Below are positions 1 through 10,303 of a DNA stretch of 64,000 nt, one piece after another. Origin of the DNA: Lunularia cruciata (Eukaryota; Streptophyta; Marchantiopsida; Lunulariales; Lunulariaceae); assembly GCA_948567375.1 (NCBI GenBank), contig OX419761.1, positions 49,514,243 through 49,578,242 of the forward strand, written 5' to 3'. The notes under the pieces are model-generated. The model made no database searches, was not told the DNA's origin, and worked only from the letters and a program-made list of their open reading frames with translations. The position numbers and the translations under genes were made by a program. How positions within the stretch are numbered: the stretch's first letter is position 1; every line of letters begins with the position of its first letter.

Positions 1-54
1 TCACTAACCAAAGGAAAGTGCGCAGCCTCTTTCCCACATGAGCCTCGATGATCT

Positions 55-372
55 TGAATGTTCTGGAACTTGGGTGCCTGATCTACACATCTTTTCCCCA
101 CTCTAGCTACTTATCCCCATTAGTCTAGACGTTCTTGAGCATTCTAGAACTTGGGTGCTAGAAACTTCTTGAGTTTGGAACTTGGGTGCCTGGCCTACAC
201 ACCTTTTTCCCACTTTGGCTATTTATCTGCGTGTCTTAGAGTTCTTGAGTATTTTGGAACTTGGGTGCCCAACCTACACACCTTTTTCCCACTCTTGCTA
301 TTTATCTGTGTGATTCTCTACATTCTTGAGCATTCTGGAACTTGGGTGCCCGACCCACACACATTTTTCCCA
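55..372. repeat. Tandem repeat, about 80-bp unit, 4-5 copies
   Basis: The core AACTTGGGTGCC recurs at 67, 148, 179, 258 and 339, giving spacings of 81, 31, 79 and 81. One unit is therefore truncated to 31 bp and the others are about 80 bp. Each unit runs through ACACACC-TTTTTCCCACT and a TATTTATCTG-like segment. Copies differ by scattered substitutions, so the array is old. No protein or spacer logic is visible, and it is not a CRISPR array. Confidence 0.85.
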
Positions 373-381
373 CTCTCGCTA

Positions 382-507
382 TTTTTCCTTTTGATCACAC
401 GGTGAATGGTGTAGGGGTTACTGTATTGCTGAATCTAAATTTGATTTTTCCTTTTGATCACGCGGTGAGTGGTGTTGGGATTATTGTATTGCTGAATTTG
501 AATTTGA
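382..507. repeat. 63-bp tandem duplication
   Basis: Two adjacent copies start at 382 and 445. Both begin TTTTTCCTTTTGATCAC and end in a GAATTTGAATTTGA-like stretch. They differ at several positions. The block lies directly upstream of the dead transposase and may be part of that element's non-coding end, but no terminal inverted repeat was found to show this. Confidence 0.8.
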
Positions 508-522
508 TTATCTATAGGCATA

Positions 523-2286
523 TTGGTTAATGTCAAGAAGCGGAGGCGTTTGGACGTGATGACAAAATTAGAGGTTATCAATTTTCTCAATCAACCTGGA
601 GCCACCCATGAACAAGCGGCATCACATTTTGTAGTGGCGCGTCCGACTGTGACCAAAATCTGGAATGAGAGGGAACTCATTAAGCAGGTGGCATTTGATT
701 CACATCAAATTGGGTTGAAAAAAGTTTTGACATCAACTTGAGTGCAACTGCTTACCGATATGGTGCATCAATGACATATGCACGTTAAGATTGATGCAAC
801 CACGCTGAATGTGATTGGTGAGGTGCTCAAGAATAAGGATTTATTTTTCAAAGACAAGATCTTGGAGGACTTCACTGAATGTTTGAAACCATCAGATGTA
901 GTTGCTCTGCAGGTATTTGTTGCCTCAAATGGATGGCTTGAGAAGTATTTGAATCATGTCTCGACAACTAGTAAGAAGAAGTGTGGAGAACACAACAACC
1001 TTGATCCAATACAAGTTGAGAAGCTTTTGCATGAAATTCGTGAAATGTTGAATGATATCCCTCTTGAATGCATTATCAACATTGACAAGTTAGCTCTACA
1101 ACATCGCACCACATCATCAAGATCATTCTGCACAGTCAATACGGATAGTCATGATGTCAAGCACAGCAAAGAACAAATCACAATGACTCTCAAAGTTAGC
1201 GCTTCAGGCGAGAAGTTTTGCACTCAGGTTATTATGAAGAGTGCACGTCCATGCACTTTGAAGAATATTCTAGATATAAGTAAGGCGTTTGGTATTATCT
1301 ACGACCACCAAGCCAAAGCATGGCAAGACACGTCCTCATATATGCGCTTGCTGCACACATAAAAAAAAATTGCCAAGCAATGCAACAACATCTTCTATAC
1401 CCTCCAGGATAACTATTCATCACATGTTTGTGCGGCTAAATTTTTTGATCCAACGGGCTCACAAGAAAGGCTCTTCAAGTATCAGAACCTATGCATCATT
1501 TTCTTCCCACCCAATGCTACTAGCGATTGTCAACCTCTTGATCAAGATGTCATTCACTCTTTCAAAGCACGCTTTCGTCGTGCCCAACTGAACCATCTTC
1601 TTTCTGAGTATGAAATTTAGCAAACTACTGAACGTGCACCTGCTTCTCAATTTCCGATCAACAACCACACGCACTTGCGCAACATGCTTAGTTGGGTCAG
1701 ATCAACATCAGATAGTATTGAAGAGAACACTATTCAACGGTGTTTTGTCAAAGAAAATTGTCTCCTTGTTGTTACAAATGTCATTGCCAATCAGTATATT
1801 GATCACTCTGCACCTAGCTCCAATCAAGCTATCGATGATTTAGTGATAATGCTGAGAGAAATTCAACTAGAGGAATCGTTCTCGGCATCATTGGGTCTTG
1901 ATGACAAAAATTTTGAATAGGTTGCTGAAGAACTCATTAAAATGGATGCGCTTGATGCTACTGGTGACGATGAGGTTGACGATGATAACATTGTCCAGTC
2001 TGTTCTTGAACGACACAACCTAATGCAAAATTCCAAAAATATTGATGACGATGATGCTGAGGAGATCCCACCTTTGATAAGCGTTGAGCAAGCAAATCGG
2101 GCCATCACTGATTTAATCAACTTTCTCTCTCTCGAATCATTGCTATCTCCAAAACTTCAAAGCAACCTGCTTTCTAACCTTCAAAAAGCTAGTCGGCCAT
2201 TGATTCATCAACGGAAAGTTGAGAAAAATATGTTGTTGAAACAATCCGCGTTATCAATGTATTTTACCTTGGACCAACCAGAATAA
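523..2286 (+). pseudogene. Dead pogo/Tigger-type (CENP-B-like) DDE transposase
   Basis: One reading frame can be followed along the whole interval. It shows an N-terminal psq/CENP-B-type helix-turn-helix (about 535-700: basic KKRRRL, then KLEVINFL and a TVTKIW helix), a second CENPB-type DNA-binding segment with NGWLEKY (about 900-960), a degenerate first DDE block IINIDKLAL (about 1070) where pogo families have NxDE, the diagnostic PPNATSxxQPLDQ-VI-SFK block (about 1500-1570), and an acidic C-terminus. Five in-frame stops interrupt it, at 739, 772, 1360, 1618 and 1918, and there is no frameshift. No ATG opens the frame at 523 (the codon is TTG). The catalytic DE is changed to DK. All known members act as cut-and-paste transposases in the nucleus or as domesticated DNA-binding proteins; this copy cannot make a full protein. 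Terminal inverted repeats were not identified. Confidence 0.85.
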
Positions 2287-4232
2287 CCTTAGTCAATGGA
2301 GAGAACTGTGTGGATTTGAAGTTTAATAAAGATGCCACATTAATCTGTTGCCACATTCCCCCTTCACACAACCCATAATAGCGCTCTTGAAATACAGATA
2401 GGATAGGTTACTTCCATATTTACACTATAGAACTGTCACTATTGGCACCATCATGTCACTATTGCACAATTGTGACATATTGTTATTATTGTGCATATCT
2501 ACTGGGTCTAGACTAATTGTTCTAGGGTTCTTGGTCACTAAAGAGAGGATGTTACTCGTACGAGGTGGCACTATTTGGAGGTTTTACTCTGTAGTGTGAA
2601 ATTGATAACAATGTGAGATTACATAATAATAACAAAATATTTGTATTAAATACTCATTAGCTAACTCAGAGTTACTCAGAGTTATATGTATGAAATCTTT
2701 TTCTGCTTTTGTTATATGATTTTTGAATCCCATTTCCTATATCTTCAAAATATATAAAATGATAAGATCAAGAAGTTTGTTTCGGGTCCTCTCCGTATGC
2801 AACATATTTACTACTTCAATTTTTGCTATAAATTAAAAAATTGTATACTTTGATCTTTACTAGTTAATTTTGGGTTGGGGTGGGGGAGGGGGGAATGACC
2901 TTTAATACAAATACTAGTACACTAGAAAACCCTATGTTTTTTTAAGTTTTACAATAAGCAAATTTTAAAGTGAAATACGATTTGACACATGTCACTCTAT
3001 ACTCAAATATAAACTGAACTCAGTAATATTTTTTCTCCTCCGCAAGCCAAAAATGAGAAAGTTCACATGTTGAAGGGGTGAATCTTAGGAAGATGAAGAA
3101 GTGCACGAGACATTAATCTTTAAAGCTTCGATCGATTTTCATAGAGTTATAAAGAAATATAAATATGACCCTCCAACAAATGCTAGTGCACCAAAAAAAA
3201 ACTCCTAAAATTCATTCCCGCAACACTTGCGAGTGCACCAAACATTCATTTTTTAAGAGCTTCGATAGAAGGTGCATATAGAATATGACTAAAATAGAAT
3301 AGAATTGATCTAAATATCATAGAAAAATCATAGATTGCAAATCCATGAAACAATTTCAATGTCTTTGGTGCACGTCTTCGATTCTATCAGATCTGCGATG
3401 AGAATGTTTCAAATCATCACTTTGTTGCTTGGCAAGAAGTACTTGTGGGCTATAATGTTCCAAATTCCACCCATTTCCATGTTCTATCTTATCTCAAGGT
3501 CCACATTGCTAGAATTACACAATTGTGGTGCAACTTCATGTAAATGGGAGCCTTTGCATCTACCCTTCACAAAATTTGCTTAGTTCTCTCATTGGTTATC
3601 ATGTAGACGTATTGCAAACCTACACAACAACCTAATTCTTGGAAACCTTATTGAAGTCTTTCTCCAGTTCTTGCATTGGCAAGACTCCATCAACATGGTA
3701 ATTCTCTCTAGTTCTTGCATTGGCAAGATTCTATCAACATGGCAATTCTCTGCCTTTTGTCAAAATTTTCAAATTACCATGATGATGTTCTCTTGACCTG
3801 TATAGTCTAGCTTTTTAATACAAAAAGAAATAATTCTACACTCATTTTCGTTGTATGATAAGTTTAAGTAGTTGATGAGATGGTAAAAACTTTACTAGCT
3901 TGTCATTTAACTTTTAGTCAAAATTATGATGGGAAATGTCTTAACTCATGTAAAACATGAGTAAAGACAAACACATGATTGACAAGACAAAAAATTATTA
4001 CGATGATATCTTGCACAATATATGTATACCAAACGTACACTAAGCAAACATAAGGCCACTTCTGGTTTGATACTTAGAAGCAACGAAACATGTGTGTGCT
4101 ATTTGTTAATTGCGAGGTTGAAGTTAAATGCGGTCAAGCTCGAACATGTTGACGATTACGTTCGACGGAAATGAGAAATACGTTGCCATCAATCAGAATG
4201 ATTGGGCACACAAGGAGTGCAGCTGCTTGGGA
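2287..4232. other. Intergenic, AT-rich; no gene seen
   Basis: No open reading frame with recognisable content occurs on either strand. It contains a 44-bp tandem duplication at 3661-3748 and a short G-run near 2877-2895. The stretch separates the dead transposase from the desaturase gene. Confidence 0.6.
3661..3748. repeat. 44-bp tandem duplication
   Basis: Two near-identical copies of AGTTCTTGCATTGGCAAGA followed by a CAACATGG-AATTCTC segment start at 3666 and 3710. The few differences are C/T or A/G changes. It is non-coding. Confidence 0.8.
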
Positions 4233-5470
4233 TCAAAAAGGAACCTGTAGGACAAATATAATTTTCTGGATTTTTCTTGACATCAGGCGCGTGAATTGCT
4301 CGTGGACAAAGGAGATTACTGCATATCCATAATGAGGATATTCTTTAGATACCGCAAGAATTCTCAAGTATCCGAAAAATTCGGCAAAACCTGTACCTGC
4401 TGTGTCCGTCTTTCCATCCCTTATTCCGTGTGTGTGTGTCCTTCTGTCCATCCCGTACTTCCGTCCATCCAGCGCGAATTGCCTCTCTGGAGGACAGAGA
4501 TCGATTGCTCGTTGGTAAGTGGTGCCGCCGCTTCGATTGTCTTGAATATCCAGATCTAAAGATTGCAGCATTGCGGAGGAATGCTGGGCCACCGGCATTG
4601 ATCCGGATGCTCAACGTCAGCTCTTGCTACTGATGCCTAAGGGCTCGATGGGTACGCATTCACTAACACATATAGACACACACACTCATTGCACTGCACT
4701 GATACCATACCGTCACCTCGGGGCATTGATTTTATGCACACATTTCCGTCCAAAGCACGATAACTCCACAATGTTACTTGTTTCTGCCTGTTCTCGAAAT
4801 GTAGAACTTATTATTCCTTACTGGCGGGCAGTTTGACCTTCATAGTATGCAAGCAGCTTTGAGGTGGAGGCCCCCGTTGTTTCCGATCGTCATTGCCCTT
4901 CTGCTAGTTTCTCCCACAGTAGTCCACTTTGTAGTTTCTTCCACTAAGTGCAGATGGAGATTAGCATAGAATTGCTCTGCTTCTTGGCCCCTCTTCAGTT
5001 CATGTAATGTTGTGTTCATGTAATTTTGGATATGAGAAGGCAGGAATTGCACGGCCATATGAGCTGCAGCCTGTGATAGGATGCTCATCTTTTTGCAGCT
5101 GAAAATTAGAATGAGGCATAGAAGCAGAGTTAATACCCTAGTTTATCCTTGTTCATACCCACAGTGATAAGGAGGAACTTCGTGGAAAGAATCACTTTCA
5201 AGATCCCATCAGCTGGCTGGTGGAATATTTGAAGTGAGGTATAAGAGGTGCGATAATTGAAATTGTTGCTTATTGGCGATGGTTGTTGAATGCTGAAAGT
5301 ATTACATGGTTTCTCAATTTCAGGTCTGGACGAATCAGATTAGCTGCCCGAAGTATCGATGCGCACAAGAACCAGTCGCTACTCAAGGAACGAGCACTGC
5401 GGTGTATCAGTTTGAAACAGAGCGTCTTCATTGCCGGTTTTTCTATTCCTCCATACTTAAAGGAATAGAA
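4233..5470 (+). promoter_or_regulatory. 5' region of the desaturase gene, with a possible leader intron
   Basis: No coding content is visible here. A strong plant donor, GTTG/GTAAGT, lies at 4515-4520. A good acceptor, TTTCTCAATTTCAG/GT, ends at 5323, about 150 bp before the desaturase ATG. A leader intron 4515-5323 is therefore plausible (inference; other donors such as 4651 exist). If it is used, the in-frame ATG at 5306 is spliced out, which supports the start at 5471. Confidence 0.4.
5359..5415 (+). promoter_or_regulatory. Possible upstream ORF (18 codons) in the desaturase leader
   Basis: An ATG at 5359, out of frame with the desaturase, opens an 18-codon frame ending in TGA at 5413-5415, 55 bp before the main start. 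It would remain in the mRNA after splicing of the proposed leader intron. Short uORFs can lower translation of the main frame; nothing in the sequence proves use. Confidence 0.35.
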
Positions 5471-6865
5471 ATGGCGCCCAATGGACAGGCAATGTGCTGT
5501 GAGGGTAGCTGCGAGCCTGTAAAGAGAACTTTGCAGAGCATTGACAGCGAGGAGCTTAGGAAGCATGACAAATCTGGTGATCTTTGGATTTCCATCGAGG
5601 GGAAGGTGTACAATGTGACGGAATGGTTCGGAAAGCATCCAGGAGGAGAGAATGCTCTTCTGAGCTTAGCAGGTCAAGATGTCACGGATGCTTTTCTGGC
5701 TTTTCACCCTGGAACAGCCTGGTCACTCCTGCCGCAGTTTCAAGTCGGGGTTTTGACAGACTATGAGGTTTCTCCAATTCAAGCAGATTACCGGAAGCTT
5801 TTGACTGATCTGAAAAGGGCCGGACTGTACAAGAACCCTGTATATGTGTATGGTCAGTATGCTTCGGTGATGCTCCCGATGTTTATGTTGTGTGTTTTGG
5901 GCGTGGTTTACACGTCGAGCTTCTTGGTTCATGTGGGATGTGGAGCACTTCTGGGTTTCTTTTGGATACAAGCAGGTTTTATGGGGCACGATATTGCTCA
6001 TTCAGGGATGTTCAAAACAGCCATCGATAAGTACTTGAAGCTTTTGATAGGATGTTTCACTGGTATTGGTATGCAGTGGTGGAAGAACAACCACAATGCA
6101 CATCATTACTCTTGCAACAGTGTAGAATATGATCCGGACATCCAGTATATGCCCTTGTTTGCAATTACTCCGAAGTTTTTTGCCTCTTTATATTCTCATT
6201 TTTACAACAGGAAGATGAACTTTGACACCCCAGCTCGTCTCCTCGTAAGCTACCAGCATTACACCTTCTACATCGTCATGGCTCTAGCTCGGATCAACTT
6301 GTATGCACAAACGTTGATCGTGGCTTTCTTCAAGGAAATGGACTTCTCCACTCGGGCTTGGGAGCTTGGTGCCCTTGGGTTCTACTGGTTGTGGTTTCCT
6401 TCGCTGCTGTCATGTTTGCCCAACAACTACCACAGGGTAGCGTTCGTGCTGACAGCCTTTACAGTTACAGGCATCCAACACGTTCAATTCGTGCTGAACC
6501 ATTTCTCATCCCCAGTTTATGAGGGTAAGCCTGAAAGCAAGACCTGGTTCGAATCCCAAGTTAGGGGGAGTCTAAACATTTCCTCCTCTCCTTTGACTGA
6601 TTGGTTCCATGGAGGCCTCAACTTTCAGATAGATCATCACGTGTTCCCCACACTGCCACGCCACAACCTTAGAAAAGTAGCTCCATTTGTTAAGCCTCTC
6701 TGTGAGAAACACGGTCTGCCATATGAGGAAGTTAGTCTCTGGGAAGCAAATTCGAGGGTTTTACGAACACTGAAATCAGCTGCTATAGAGGCGCGGGATG
6801 TGTCGAAGCCAGCTCCAGCACTCTCGAAGAGTCTTTTGTGGGAGGCTGCCAATGCCAGAGGGTGA
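5471..6865 (+). CDS. SLD: Cytochrome b5-fused desaturase, probable sphingolipid delta-8 long-chain-base desaturase
   Basis: The 464-residue protein has an N-terminal cytochrome b5 domain (about residues 20-95) with the heme motif HPGG at 56-59 and the second heme histidine in AFH at 79. A membrane-bound desaturase domain follows, with the three histidine boxes HDIAH (173-177), HNAHH (208-212) and QIDHH (386-390), and hydrophobic segments near 133-172, 260-290 and 300-345. The glutamine in the third box is the hallmark of front-end desaturases. In plants this architecture and length fit the ER enzyme that introduces the delta-8 double bond into the long-chain base of ceramides; a delta-6 or delta-5 acyl desaturase has the same motifs and is the main alternative. 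The ATG at 5471 has a good context (GAAATGGCG). The frame stays open to 5306, but that ATG lies before a likely splice acceptor and would add about 55 residues without family character. The coding region is uninterrupted. AATAAA occurs at 6948-6953, 83 bp past the stop. Confidence 0.9.
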   Translation: MAPNGQAMCCEGSCEPVKRTLQSIDSEELRKHDKSGDLWISIEGKVYNVTEWFGKHPGGENALLSLAGQDVTDAFLAFHPGTAWSLLPQFQVGVLTDYEVSPIQADYRKLLTDLKRAGLYKNPVYVYGQYASVMLPMFMLCVLGVVYTSSFLVHVGCGALLGFFWIQAGFMGHDIAHSGMFKTAIDKYLKLLIGCFTGIGMQWWKNNHNAHHYSCNSVEYDPDIQYMPLFAITPKFFASLYSHFYNRKMNFDTPARLLVSYQHYTFYIVMALARINLYAQTLIVAFFKEMDFSTRAWELGALGFYWLWFPSLLSCLPNNYHRVAFVLTAFTVTGIQHVQFVLNHFSSPVYEGKPESKTWFESQVRGSLNISSSPLTDWFHGGLNFQIDHHVFPTLPRHNLRKVAPFVKPLCEKHGLPYEEVSLWEANSRVLRTLKSAAIEARDVSKPAPALSKSLLWEAANARG

Positions 6866-8806
6866 TGCTCTTACAAGTTTTGAGATGGTTTCATTGTTCT
6901 CACAAGGGCACATGTAAGAAACCGAATACATTCATGTTCTCAGTCGAAATAAACTCTCAAACTAAATCTCACTCGTCCAACATCCTTACTTTACTTTCAA
7001 TGTTTTGTCCATGCATCCAGCTTCTCATTCCTTATGCTCATCATGTGTGCATAACGCTGATTGTGAAATGTGATTGGGATCCATGATGTTATCGGATAGT
7101 GCTTTGTTGATAACTGCACTGTTTCTGGTCAAGTCAGCATCTGCTGAGTGTTTGAAGTCTGTTGGCGTGTAACACACGCAGCAACGGTCAAAGCTTTCAG
7201 GCCAAAACCTTACCTGTTTGTACTAGTAAGGTCACGTGTTGTCTCTGCGAAGTCGATCTCCTTAAAGTTATTGGAAATAACTGTGAGAAGGTCGCCCCAC
7301 GATAGAGAACGACCATGCATTTCTTGTCAGGCCGTAGGGAGAACATAAATCTTTTTAGACATCATAACACGACCTCCGCAATTACGGGCGTCCAATCTGA
7401 TTCACCGTTCTTGAGAAGCCGGAAAATATTGCAGTTAGGTCTCAATTTGGATGAAAGTTCAGTAACCCATGACCATCCGTACACCAAAAAGAAGGTTGGT
7501 CCGTATTACGGAATCTGAGTAGTTTACAAGCTTCTCATTGATGACTATAGTCTCTTTCAATTTAGAATTAGTAAATGTATTCTTAGAGCTGTGGCTTGTC
7601 ATATCGTGTTCGTTAAAGGACTTCATTTTGTCTTTGCGCTTCTGTGCCAGCATCTTTCTCCCAGACCACGATTACTTTCAAGATGTTTGATTCGGGGGTA
7701 AAGCACTCTCGACTGATGATTTCTGCTTGTGACTTGCGCCGTTACCCTCTCTCACCAGGTTGAATTGGAAACGCTCTTAACCCACGCGTTGTGATCCTAG
7801 ATGTGCTCTTTGCTCAGATGGCCAACTTTGATCGTGCAACAATCTGGAGCAATATGCACAACTGGCCTCCCATATCGACATGTAGTCAGTTTAGGGAAGG
7901 ACCGAATAGACGAGTGACGAAATAAGACTGCAAGTTCTCCAGAGTTCAGTATTAGGAGGGCTATCAGATGCAGAAATGGAGCAACTCTGTTTCACAAGTC
8001 CCACCGACATGTTTGAAACCTAGCAACATTAGAGTGCTAGTGGAAGGACCAGATACATCCAAAAGCGTAAAAAGACCCAGTTAGAGACCAGTAAACATAA
8101 CGAGAGTGTAGCTGGTGTATGAAACGTTATACAGTGAAACATCCTCATGTCTTCGTTCTCTTGTCTCGTAGAGTTACTTGATGGAAACACAAGTGAGTTT
8201 ACACGTCCCTGAAAGTTACCAAAGATGTGATAGATATTTAATCGAGATTGCATTTTTAAGATGCAACTACTGTTTTGGAAACGTGTCGAATGCAACGTTG
8301 CGGTTATGATCGTGATTACTTTCAGCATACCACGCGCACGTCATCCGGAGTTCGAGAGATAAAATTGTGGGCTTGTTTTGACACATGGTACTTTCTTCAC
8401 AATTCCTGACGACAGCAGAAAGCAGGATCATTGAAAAGTTCATTCTTATTACTAACCGCGTTCCCTGAAATCATTTCCCACAAACACTCTGCAGTTTGAC
8501 ACATCAATGAGATAAGACTCATGAAAGCGGGGATTACCTGATGAAACAGGCCCTTAGACTACATGCGACGAAACCTGCTTCAATCAAGGTAATTCCATCA
8601 CCTGACCGACGGGTTCATAGCAGACCTCAATATCAGCCCGCATGGAAACTTCAAGTTCAACGTGCATGTCTCCACTGATATCTTGCAAGTAGCAAACCAT
8701 GACATTTCGAATATTCACATTTACTGGGGTTTGCATCAACGATCCACAGCAGAATTATTGCACATCTGAGTAAACTAATCTAGAGCTCCGGTTTTCTCTA
8801 CAGTAT
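6866..8806. other. Spacer between convergent desaturase and galactokinase genes
   Basis: The first 90-200 bp should be the desaturase 3' UTR (polyadenylation-like AATAAA at 6948-6953), and the last few hundred bp the galactokinase 3' UTR, read on the minus strand. Between them I see no conserved coding frame, RNA gene or repeat. Confidence 0.6.
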
Positions 8807-10303
8807 CTACAGTCTCAAAATTGCAGCACCGCTTGCTGGTTTTGAAGTGAACACAACGGTGTCCAAATCTTCTTCTTTGATCCTCCCATTGTCAATCCGC
8901 GATTGGAAAAAATCCTTCTTGAGGGCCTCCACGAATGACGAAACTGAACCTTCCTCTACTAGAGCAACTACGCAGCCACCCCATCCAGCACCAGTCAAGC
9001 GGGCACCGATGGCACCATTAGTCTGGCACACTTTGACCAGCTCCTCTAATTCAGCACAGCTGCATTCATACAATTTGCTGCAACTACTATGGCTCTCATT
9101 CATCAAAGAACCGAGTCGCCTCAGTTTCGTGTCGTCAGCGACGGAGGATAGGACTGTGTCACGAAACTGAAAAACTCTCTGGGCTTCACAGTACACATGC
9201 TTGGCCCTCTTCAACAAGTTATAATTCTTTGCAAGTGCAATAACTTCAAGAGAACTTATGGAACCTACCATAAGCTCTGTCAATCTCTGTTGGATAATGT
9301 CTTCTATCTCCCCTGCTGTGTAAGGCTCCTCATGTAAGTGAGCTTCAACGGCAATTACAGGTGATGACTTACCTTGAGCATCAGCGTAGGCCACACATAG
9401 CCCCTCAACATCAGAGAGAGTATTTACATCCTTTACTTTCTCCAGTGGCATTCCAAGCTTTACTGCCAAGACCATTGCTGCAAGACGACACTCCACCACA
9501 CGGTAGTTATACTTGCTGGCAGCAGACACTGCTTTGGTTGAAACTGTGAGAGAATTTGCAATAACAAATGCACCCCTTTCAGGCAGAGCTACATCAGATG
9601 CTCGGATCGGATTGAAGTCAATTAGCTTCGCCACACCTGCCTTTGCCATAACTGATATTGCCTGGTCCATACCACCAGACTGAGTACCGATATGGCGCTC
9701 ACAAATGCAGGCAAACTCTGCGACCTCCTGCTTGGTGAATTGCAGTCCGAGTGCGGCCATTATGGCGATAGCTGATGAGCAGACTATTGCTGCTGAACTC
9801 GAAACTCCAGCACCAATTGGAACAATGCCATCCACTAGGAAGTTATACCCTGCAGGTGCTCCAACGTCTATTCCTTTAGCATGCAGATGCTCAAACACCC
9901 CCTTGTACCCACACAAACAATAGTTCGCCCAAACATGATTCGATCGGTTCACCTCTTGAAAGGGATCTGCTGGAAATGAACATCCAGGAAACCTCTTCGG
10001 ATCAATATTGAGTACGTTCAAAGTTGGTGAGGTGGAGGTTGAATTTTGTTTACCAATTGCCACAATCGTGTCATGCTGAAGAGCCATCGGCAACACAGAG
10101 TACCCTTCATAATCAATATGTTCGCCAATCAAATTCACTCTTCCCGGCGCTCGTGAGTAAAGCTCTGGAATGGTCCCAAAGTGTTGAGAAAATTTCTCCT
10201 TCAACCGCTGGTACCTCGATTCGGCCCCTGATAAACTGGATCCCTGGCCGTAGACCTCCTCTAGAGATAAGTAGGTCGGCACCTGCTCCTCACCGTCCGC
10301 CAT
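8807..10303 (-). CDS. GALK: Galactokinase (GHMP kinase family)
   Basis: This 498-residue protein is predicted to phosphorylate D-galactose at C1 with ATP in the cytosol, the first step of the Leloir salvage pathway. It has the galactokinase signature GRVNLIGEHIDYEGY at about 54-68, GHMP motif 2 PIGAGVSSSAA at 162-172 (the ATP phosphate-binding loop), SGGMDQ at 209-214 with the expected catalytic aspartate, and GHMP motif 3 LTGAGWGG at 436-443. Length and N-terminal extension match plant galactokinases (about 500 residues). The frame extends six codons upstream only through a TTG, so the ATG at 10301-10303, which begins MADGEEQ, is taken as the start. No intron interrupts the coding region. 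A 69-bp GT-AG interval in the leader (10350-10418) could be a small intron (weak). It lies head-to-head with the epimerase gene at 11641, its pathway partner. Confidence 0.96.
   Translation of the reverse strand: MADGEEQVPTYLSLEEVYGQGSSLSGAESRYQRLKEKFSQHFGTIPELYSRAPGRVNLIGEHIDYEGYSVLPMALQHDTIVAIGKQNSTSTSPTLNVLNIDPKRFPGCSFPADPFQEVNRSNHVWANYCLCGYKGVFEHLHAKGIDVGAPAGYNFLVDGIVPIGAGVSSSAAIVCSSAIAIMAALGLQFTKQEVAEFACICERHIGTQSGGMDQAISVMAKAGVAKLIDFNPIRASDVALPERGAFVIANSLTVSTKAVSAASKYNYRVVECRLAAMVLAVKLGMPLEKVKDVNTLSDVEGLCVAYADAQGKSSPVIAVEAHLHEEPYTAGEIEDIIQQRLTELMVGSISSLEVIALAKNYNLLKRAKHVYCEAQRVFQFRDTVLSSVADDTKLRRLGSLMNESHSSCSKLYECSCAELEELVKVCQTNGAIGARLTGAGWGGCVVALVEEGSVSSFVEALKKDFFQSRIDNGRIKEEDLDTVVFTSKPASGAAILRL

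Noticed and set aside
55-372. CRISPR-like array
   Set aside because: Units are about 80 bp with no short repeat/variable spacer pattern, and the DNA is plant nuclear.
523-2286. Frameshifted transposase
   Set aside because: All readable parts lie in one frame; only in-frame stops separate them.
4296-4633. Overlapping open frames on both strands upstream of the desaturase
   Set aside because: Driven by a GTGTGT/TCCGTCCATCC-rich stretch and probably leader or promoter sequence.
5306-5470. N-terminal extension of the desaturase from the ATG at 5306
   Set aside because: The extra 55 residues have no family character, and the ATG lies before a strong splice acceptor ending at 5323.
6545-6560. 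tRNA-like GTTCGAATCCC motif
   Set aside because: It lies inside the desaturase coding region and has no tRNA fold around it; no tRNA gene was recognised in the window.
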